Below are positions 3,944-8,689 of a DNA stretch of 8,689 nt, in pieces. This stretch comes from Opitutaceae bacterium (GTDB taxonomy: Bacteria > Verrucomicrobiota > Verrucomicrobiia > Opitutales > Opitutaceae). The stretch covers positions 1 through 8,689 of the forward strand of contig JAIRTK010000144.1 in NCBI GenBank assembly GCA_031254955.1, in the 5' to 3' direction. The notes beneath the pieces were generated by a model. That model was not told the origin of the DNA. It did not search any database and worked only from the letters and a program-made list of their open reading frames with translations. How positions within the stretch are numbered: the first letter of the stretch is position 1; each line of letters begins with the position of its first letter. The position numbers and the translations under genes are program-made.

Positions 3944-6343
3944 ATGGTTGTCATGGAGGATGTTCATTTTATCCAAAATCTGGCTTTGATTCTGCTGTGC
4001 GCGGTGGTCGCGGGGTGGATTTGCCAGCGCATCGGGTTGTCGGTGATTGCGGGCTACTTGGTTGCGGGGATCGTCCTAGGGCCTCATGTGCCGCCGGGCG
4101 GGCCGGTGCGCGATGCGGCGCATATCGAGACGCTCGGGCAGATGGGGCTTGTGTTTCTGATGTTCGGGCTTGGGCTTCGGTTGAGCATCCGGCGGTTGAG
4201 GAGGAGCGGGGCGGCGTTGTTGCTGGCGGTGTCCGCGGGGGCGGCGGCGGTTTATTATGTGACGCGGCTGGCGGCGGCGGTGATCGGGTTTTCGCCGGTG
4301 GAGGGGATTTTTCTGGCGGCGATGTTGATGGTGTCGTCTTCGGTGATCGTGGGCAAGATTGTGCGGGAGGCGGGGTGCGGGCATGAGCGGGCGGCGCGGA
4401 CGGCGTTGGACATGACGGCGTTGGAGGATGTGGTGGCGGTGGTGATGTTGACGTTGTCGGGGGTGATAGCGGGCATGGGGGGGCTGCCGGACGCGGTGCC
4501 GGATGCGTTGCCGGGCGTGGCGCCGGGGGTGGCGCCGGGGGCGCGGGTGGGGGGCACGTTGGGGAGGTTGGGGGCGTTTGTGGCGTTGGCGGGGGCGGGC
4601 GGGTTGTTGTTCGTGCCGTGGTTGTTGCGGAAGTTGGGCAGGGAGGCGGGCGAGGAGTTGCCGGCGCTGGCGGTGACGGGGTTGTTGTTCGGGTTGGCGG
4701 TGGTGGCGTTGCACTCGGGGTATTCGCTGGCGTTGGGGGCGTTTTTGCTGGGCTTGATTGTGGCGGAGACGCCGTATCGCGCGCGGGTGGAGCGGACGAT
4801 GGAGGGGATGCGGGATGTGTTTACGGCGGTGTTTTTCGTGGCGGTCGGGTTGTCGATCGATTTGCGGTTGGTGGCGGATGAGTGGTGGTTGATTTTGGTG
4901 GTGGCGGCGGTGGCGGTCGTGGCGCGGGTGGCGGGTGTGGCCGTGGCGTTGGCGGTGACGGGGGGGACGTTCGGGGGGGCGTTGCGGACGGGGTTGATGT
5001 TGACGCCGTTGGGGGAGTTTTCGTTTGTCATCGCGCAGGCGGGCGTGGCGGCGCAGGTGCTGCCGGAGCGGTTTTATCCGATGATTGTGGGGGTGGCGTT
5101 GGTGACGACGTTGGCGGCGCCGTGGTTGACGCGGAATGCGGAGCGGGTGAGCGGCGCGGTGCTTCGGTGGTGTCCGCGTTGGTTGTCGGCGTGGCAGGAT
5201 TATTATTGCGCGCGCATCGAGGCGCTTAGGGCGCAGGAGCGCAAGAGCGCGTTGTGGCAGGTGAGCAAGAGGCGCATCGTGCAGGTGCTGGCGCAGGTGC
5301 TGTTGGTGAGCGGGTTGTTGGTGTTTTCGGTGCCGTTGCACCAGTTCGTGGAGCAGTGGCTGGATAGGGACTGGCCGTTTCCGCATGCTTCGACGATGTT
5401 GTTTTGGTTGGTGATGGTGGTGGTCGTGGTGGGGCCGTTGGTGGCGTTGTGGCGCAATGTGTCGGCGTTGTGTCTGCTTTATGCGCAGGCGGCGGTGAGG
5501 GGCGCGCCGCGCGCGGCGCGGTTGAGGCCGGTGGTGGAGATGGTGTTCAAGGCGGCTGTGGGGATCGCGATGTGCGCGTGGCTTTCGATGGTGCTGCCCG
5601 CGGGGCCGGCGGCGCGGTGGGTGATGTTGGGCAGTCTGGCGCCGGGGTTGCTGGCGTTTGTGTTGCTGCGTCGCCGGCTGGTGCGCTGGCATAGCGAGAT
5701 GGAGGCGGGGTGGCACTCGGTGGTGCAGGGTGCTTCGGCCAGGTTGGAGACGGTGGCGCCGTGGCTGGTCGCTCATGAGGAGTGGGATGTGCACATGGTG
5801 AGTTGCACGTTGCCGGATCTCGCCGAGTGCGGGGGGAGGAGTATCGCGGAGTTGGATTTGCGGGGGAGGTTTGGGTGCATGGTGGCGGGGGTCGAGCGGC
5901 AGGGGTGCGCGATTTTGCATCCGAGGCCGGAGATGGCGTTGTTTCCGCTCGACAGGGTGTTGCTCATCGGGTCGAAGCAGCAATTGGAACAGGGGCGGCG
6001 GTTTCTCATGAGTGCGGCGGGCGGCGCGGCGAGGGGGGAGTTGGACGAGGTGCGCATGGAGGTGCTTGCGGTGCCGGCGGGGAGCGGCGCGGGGGGGCGG
6101 ACGTTGCGCGAGCTTTCGCCGGCGCAGCGCCATCGTGTGCAGATTGTCGGCGTCCGCGGGCGGGCGGGCGCGAGGCTGGTGAATCCCGGCGGGGGGACGG
6201 TGTTGCATGCCGGCGACGTGTTGCTCGTGATCGGCGCGTCGAATGACATTGCAAGTTTCGGGCGCTGGCTTGAGGTAACGGGGGCGCCGGAGAGAGGCGT
6301 CCCCGCGAGGAGCGGGCGACGGCCTTTCTCCGGCGGGCACTGA
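3944..6343 (+). CDS. CPA2 (KefB-like) cation:proton antiporter with tandem RCK_C domains, copy 1
   Basis: About 799 residues from the ATG at 3944. Residues ~5-400 form a Na+/H+ exchanger domain (PF00999 type) with many hydrophobic helices. 'GLSVIAGYLVAGIVLGPH' is the typical first conserved block. 'ALEDVVAVVM' carries a Glu-Asp pair (E161-D162) at the place of the Asp-Asp of NapA or Gln-Asp of KefC, the expected ion-binding site in the inner membrane. Residues ~440-590 add about four hydrophobic segments with 'VALWRNVSAL' (W503) and end in 'RLVRWHS'. Residues ~616-690 and ~703-780 are two RCK_C (TrkA-C) domains, seen as 'GRFGCMVAGVERQG' and 'HAGDVLLVIGA'. No RCK_N nucleotide-binding domain exists, so gating by NAD(H) or glutathione as in KefB/C is unlikely. 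A Pro/Gly loop near residues 180-203 is an insertion relative to copy 2. Leu TTG and Gly GGG codons look more common than in copy 2. Substrate (K+ or Na+) is unknown. The alternative start at 3941 adds one residue; the one at 3953 removes three. Confidence 0.9.
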   Translation: MVVMEDVHFIQNLALILLCAVVAGWICQRIGLSVIAGYLVAGIVLGPHVPPGGPVRDAAHIETLGQMGLVFLMFGLGLRLSIRRLRRSGAALLLAVSAGAAAVYYVTRLAAAVIGFSPVEGIFLAAMLMVSSSVIVGKIVREAGCGHERAARTALDMTALEDVVAVVMLTLSGVIAGMGGLPDAVPDALPGVAPGVAPGARVGGTLGRLGAFVALAGAGGLLFVPWLLRKLGREAGEELPALAVTGLLFGLAVVALHSGYSLALGAFLLGLIVAETPYRARVERTMEGMRDVFTAVFFVAVGLSIDLRLVADEWWLILVVAAVAVVARVAGVAVALAVTGGTFGGALRTGLMLTPLGEFSFVIAQAGVAAQVLPERFYPMIVGVALVTTLAAPWLTRNAERVSGAVLRWCPRWLSAWQDYYCARIEALRAQERKSALWQVSKRRIVQVLAQVLLVSGLLVFSVPLHQFVEQWLDRDWPFPHASTMLFWLVMVVVVVGPLVALWRNVSALCLLYAQAAVRGAPRAARLRPVVEMVFKAAVGIAMCAWLSMVLPAGPAARWVMLGSLAPGLLAFVLLRRRLVRWHSEMEAGWHSVVQGASARLETVAPWLVAHEEWDVHMVSCTLPDLAECGGRSIAELDLRGRFGCMVAGVERQGCAILHPRPEMALFPLDRVLLIGSKQQLEQGRRFLMSAAGGAARGELDEVRMEVLAVPAGSGAGGRTLRELSPAQRHRVQIVGVRGRAGARLVNPGGGTVLHAGDVLLVIGASNDIASFGRWLEVTGAPERGVPARSGRRPFSGGH
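6285..6335 (+). repeat. Long imperfect palindrome inside the 3' end of antiporter copy 1
   Basis: Bases 6285-6306 pair with 6312-6335 around a 5-nt loop (gagga). Twenty-one of the 22 left-arm bases are complementary, the exception is a G-U wobble, and the right arm has two single-base bulges. The sequence encodes the last residues before the stop, beyond the end of the second RCK_C domain. It ends 31 bases before the ATG of copy 2. It could be a dispersed palindromic repeat that became coding, an mRNA-stabilising hairpin, or an attenuator between the two genes. No U-run follows, so it is not a standard terminator. Confidence 0.7.
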
Positions 6344-6352
6344 CACACCACT

Positions 6353-6358
6353 GGGGAA
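6353..6358 (+). promoter_or_regulatory. Shine-Dalgarno of the second antiporter gene
   Basis: GGGGAA lies 8 bases before the ATG at 6367, in the 23-nt gap after the copy 1 stop codon. No promoter fits in this gap, so it supports translation of copy 2 from a shared mRNA. Confidence 0.55.
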
Positions 6359-6366
6359 CGCATTTT

Positions 6367-8689
6367 ATGGACAGTGAAGGCATCACACTCATCAAGGATT
6401 TGGGCACGCTGCTGGTCGCGGCGGGCGCGGCCGGGATCATCTGCAAACGGCTCGGGCTGTCGGTGATCGTGGGCTATCTGGTCGCGGGCATCGTGATCGG
6501 GCCGCATTCGCCGCCGTTTTCGTTGATCGCGGAGGAGGAGCGCATCAAGGCGCTTTCCGAGGTGGGGTTGGTGTTCGTGATGTTTGCGATCGGGCTGGAG
6601 TTGAGCATTTCGCGGTTGGTGAAGATGGGGCTGGCGACGTTGGGCGCGACGGCGTTGGGGGCGTTTTTCATGCTCAATTTCACGTTGCTGCTCGGCAACG
6701 CGCTCGAATGGTCGACGATGCAAAGCTTGTTCGTCGCGGCGATGTTCATGGTGTCCAGCTCGGCGGTGATTTCCAAGATCATGGGCGAGTTGAAGCTCAA
6801 CCACGACCGCACGGCGCAGATGGCGCTGGCGGTCACGGTGGTGGAGGACGTGGTGGCGGTGCTCATGATCACGGCGCTGGGCGCGCAGACGCACGCGAGC
6901 AGCGGCAACGGGGTGGGGGTGGTGCTGGCGATGCTGGGCGCGTTTGTGGCGTTGCTGCTGGTGGCGGGGCTGCTGTTGATGCCGCGGCTGCTGCGCCGGC
7001 TGGAGGCGAAGGGCGACCCGGAATTGCAAACCATCATGGTGGTGGGCCTGTTGCTGGTGCTGGCGTTTTTCACCGTGAAGGCGGGCTACTCGTTGACGCT
7101 GGGGGCGTTTTTGTTCGGCGCGGTGGTGGCGGAGATCAAGCAAAAGATCGCGGTGGAGAAAAACTTCGCGGGCATCCGCCATATGTTCAGCAGCGTGTTC
7201 TTCGTGTCCATCGGCATGATCATCGACATGAAGATGCTCGAATCGGTGTGGTTGCAGGTGCTGCTGCTCGGCTCGTTTTCGCTGCTGGTGCGCCCGATCG
7301 CCTGCGGGTTTGCGCTGATGCTGGTGGGCGTGCCGCCACGGCAGGCGCGGCGCGGCGGGCTGCTGCTCACGCCGCTGGGCGAGTTCACGTTCATCATCGC
7401 GCAGGCGGGCATCACGGCGGCGATCCTGCCGGTGGAGTTTTATCCGCTGGCCGTGGGGCTTTCGATTCTCACGGTGCTGGCCACGCCGATTCTCAACCGC
7501 TACGCCGAGCCGATCCTGCGTTTCGTGGACTGGATCGAGCCGCGCCCGGTGAAGCGCGCCATCAACGCCTATCACGGCTGGCTCCAGCAACTCCAGGCGC
7601 GCCCGGCGCCGGTGCAGGCGTGGGCGTATGTGCGCGGCCCGCTCGCGCGGGTCGCGATCGAGATGCTGTTCATCTCGGGGATGCTGATTTTCTCGGTCCG
7701 CATCCTGGGGGCGCTGGAGGAATCCGTGGTGGGCGCGTGGTTGTCGAAACAGGCGCCGGATTACCGGGTGCTCGATTATGTCTTCTGGTCGGTGCTGGCG
7801 ACCATCGTGCTCATCCCGACGGTGGCGGTGTGGCGCAATGTCTCGGCGATGGCGCTCATCCTCTCGGAGCACCTGGGCGGCGCGGGTTCGCGCGGCGTGC
7901 CGGCGAGGGTCATCCGGACGGCGCTGAAAGCCATCGCGCTGCTCGGGCTGGCGTATTGGTTTTATGCGATCCTGCCGATCCAGTCGCTGCCCGGCTGGGG
8001 CTGGGGCATCATGGCGGCGGGCACCTTGTTCGTGATCGTGTTTTTCTCCAAAAAACTCATCTACTGGCACAGCAGATGGGAATCGTCGGTGCAGGAAGTG
8101 CTGGCCGAGGATTCGCGCGAGCTGTCGCAAGTCCGCGCCGAGGCGCGCGCGGCGATGGGGCAGAATCTGGAAACCTGGCAGCTTGAGCTTGGGGAATGCG
8201 TGGTGCCCGACGGGGCGCGCTACGCGGGCCAAAGCCTCACCGAGCTGGCGATTCCGGCGCGGTTCGGCTGCTCGATCCTGGAAATCGAGCGCAACGAACG
8301 CGCCGTCGCGATGACGGGCGCGAGCGTGCGGTTGTTTCCCGGGGACAAGCTGCTGCTCATCGGGCGCGAAGCGCAGCTCGCGGCGACGACGGGGTTTCTC
8401 TCCGCCAGCGACACGCCGCCGGCGCGCCCGGAGGATGACGCGGACGAACTTGGCGGCGCGGTGCTGGAAACCTTCACCATGCCTGCGCGAAGCCCGCGCA
8501 CCGGGCAGACGCTGGCGGGTCTCCAAGTCGCGCGCCAAACGGGCGTGCGCATCGCCGGCATCCAGCGCGGCGACGCGCGCATCATCAACCCTTCCGGCAT
8601 CGAGACGCTGCAACCCGGCGACGGCCTGCTGCTCGTAGGCTCGCTGGTGGAGTTGCGCGCCTTCCGCCAATGGGCGGTGGGCGAGGGCG
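6367..8689 (+). CDS. CPA2 (KefB-like) cation:proton antiporter with tandem RCK_C domains, copy 2 (3' end outside window)
   Basis: Open from the ATG at 6367 to the right edge (774 codons, no stop). The visible part already includes nearly the whole expected protein. It is a clear paralogue of copy 1 with the same order of parts. The exchanger domain occupies residues ~8-395, with 'GLSVIVGYLVAGIVIGPH' and 'TVVEDVVAVLM' carrying the E160-D161 ion-binding pair. An additional hydrophobic region (~415-575) has 'VAVWRNVSAM' (W489) and ends in 'KLIYWHS'. Two RCK_C domains follow at ~604-680 ('ARFGCSILEIERN', 'PGDKLLLIGR') and ~697-774 ('RTGQTLAGLQVARQTGVRIAG', 'PGDGLLLVGS'). RCK_N is absent. RCK_C domains in other transporters bind small ligands such as c-di-AMP; a ligand here is only a possibility. 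The gene follows copy 1 after 23 nt and is probably co-transcribed. Codon use favours CTG/CTC and GGC, unlike copy 1. Transported cation unknown. Confidence 0.9.
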   Translation, partial: MDSEGITLIKDLGTLLVAAGAAGIICKRLGLSVIVGYLVAGIVIGPHSPPFSLIAEEERIKALSEVGLVFVMFAIGLELSISRLVKMGLATLGATALGAFFMLNFTLLLGNALEWSTMQSLFVAAMFMVSSSAVISKIMGELKLNHDRTAQMALAVTVVEDVVAVLMITALGAQTHASSGNGVGVVLAMLGAFVALLLVAGLLLMPRLLRRLEAKGDPELQTIMVVGLLLVLAFFTVKAGYSLTLGAFLFGAVVAEIKQKIAVEKNFAGIRHMFSSVFFVSIGMIIDMKMLESVWLQVLLLGSFSLLVRPIACGFALMLVGVPPRQARRGGLLLTPLGEFTFIIAQAGITAAILPVEFYPLAVGLSILTVLATPILNRYAEPILRFVDWIEPRPVKRAINAYHGWLQQLQARPAPVQAWAYVRGPLARVAIEMLFISGMLIFSVRILGALEESVVGAWLSKQAPDYRVLDYVFWSVLATIVLIPTVAVWRNVSAMALILSEHLGGAGSRGVPARVIRTALKAIALLGLAYWFYAILPIQSLPGWGWGIMAAGTLFVIVFFSKKLIYWHSRWESSVQEVLAEDSRELSQVRAEARAAMGQNLETWQLELGECVVPDGARYAGQSLTELAIPARFGCSILEIERNERAVAMTGASVRLFPGDKLLLIGREAQLAATTGFLSASDTPPARPEDDADELGGAVLETFTMPARSPRTGQTLAGLQVARQTGVRIAGIQRGDARIINPSGIETLQPGDGLLLVGSLVELRAFRQWAVGEG

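Noticed and set aside
4076..6346. 756-codon minus-strand frame opposite antiporter copy 1
   Set aside because: It shows the same basic, low-complexity shadow composition; the plus strand has a full conserved transporter.
5773..8670. 965-codon open frame on the minus strand opposite both antiporter genes
   Set aside because: Its product is Arg/His/Gln-rich with no domain. It is the mirror of GC-biased third codon positions in the two real genes and crosses the gap between them.

Overview
The window comes from a very GC-rich bacterial chromosome. Several things point weakly to Verrucomicrobiota (Opitutales/Opitutaceae-like): a secreted DUF4450 protein, mostly poor Shine-Dalgarno sites, an Ala/Pro-tailed ribosomal protein S16 outside the usual rimM-trmD operon context, and intergenic spaces full of palindromic and purine repeats. 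This assignment is inferred from gene content, not demonstrated.

Layout. The left part is on the minus strand and reads right to left. rpsP (3268-2942) has its own promoter and terminator. It is followed by a Dps-type miniferritin (2758-2297) with its own terminator. Last is a secreted DUF4450 protein (1882 to beyond the left edge), probably a carbohydrate-active enzyme with an (alpha/alpha)6-type C-terminal region. The right part is on the plus strand. Two tandem paralogous CPA2/KefB-like cation:proton antiporters (3944-6343, and 6367 to beyond the right edge) are separated by 23 nt and look co-transcribed. Each has an exchanger domain with a Glu-Asp pair, then an extra hydrophobic region with a shared 'WRNVSA' motif, then two RCK_C (TrkA-C) domains and no NAD-binding RCK_N domain.

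Intergenic regions. Two long spacers (1883-2296 and 3269-3943) carry no convincing gene but are rich in structure. They hold a 29-bp inverted repeat flanked by a 7-bp direct repeat, four 10-bp G-rich tandem units, a pair of 21-bp G-rich units, a double hairpin, a 20-bp inverted repeat whose arms are themselves hairpins, and a duplicated purine-rich 12-mer. A further long imperfect palindrome (6285-6335) lies inside the last codons of the first antiporter gene.

How they work together. Dps and S16 are housekeeping/stress neighbours with separate transcription units. The two antiporters plausibly form one ion or pH homeostasis unit, either as two homodimers or as a heteromer, gated through their cytosolic RCK_C pairs. 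The DUF4450 protein seems unrelated to them. The least explained material is the antiporter architecture and the repeat elements, not a complete new system.
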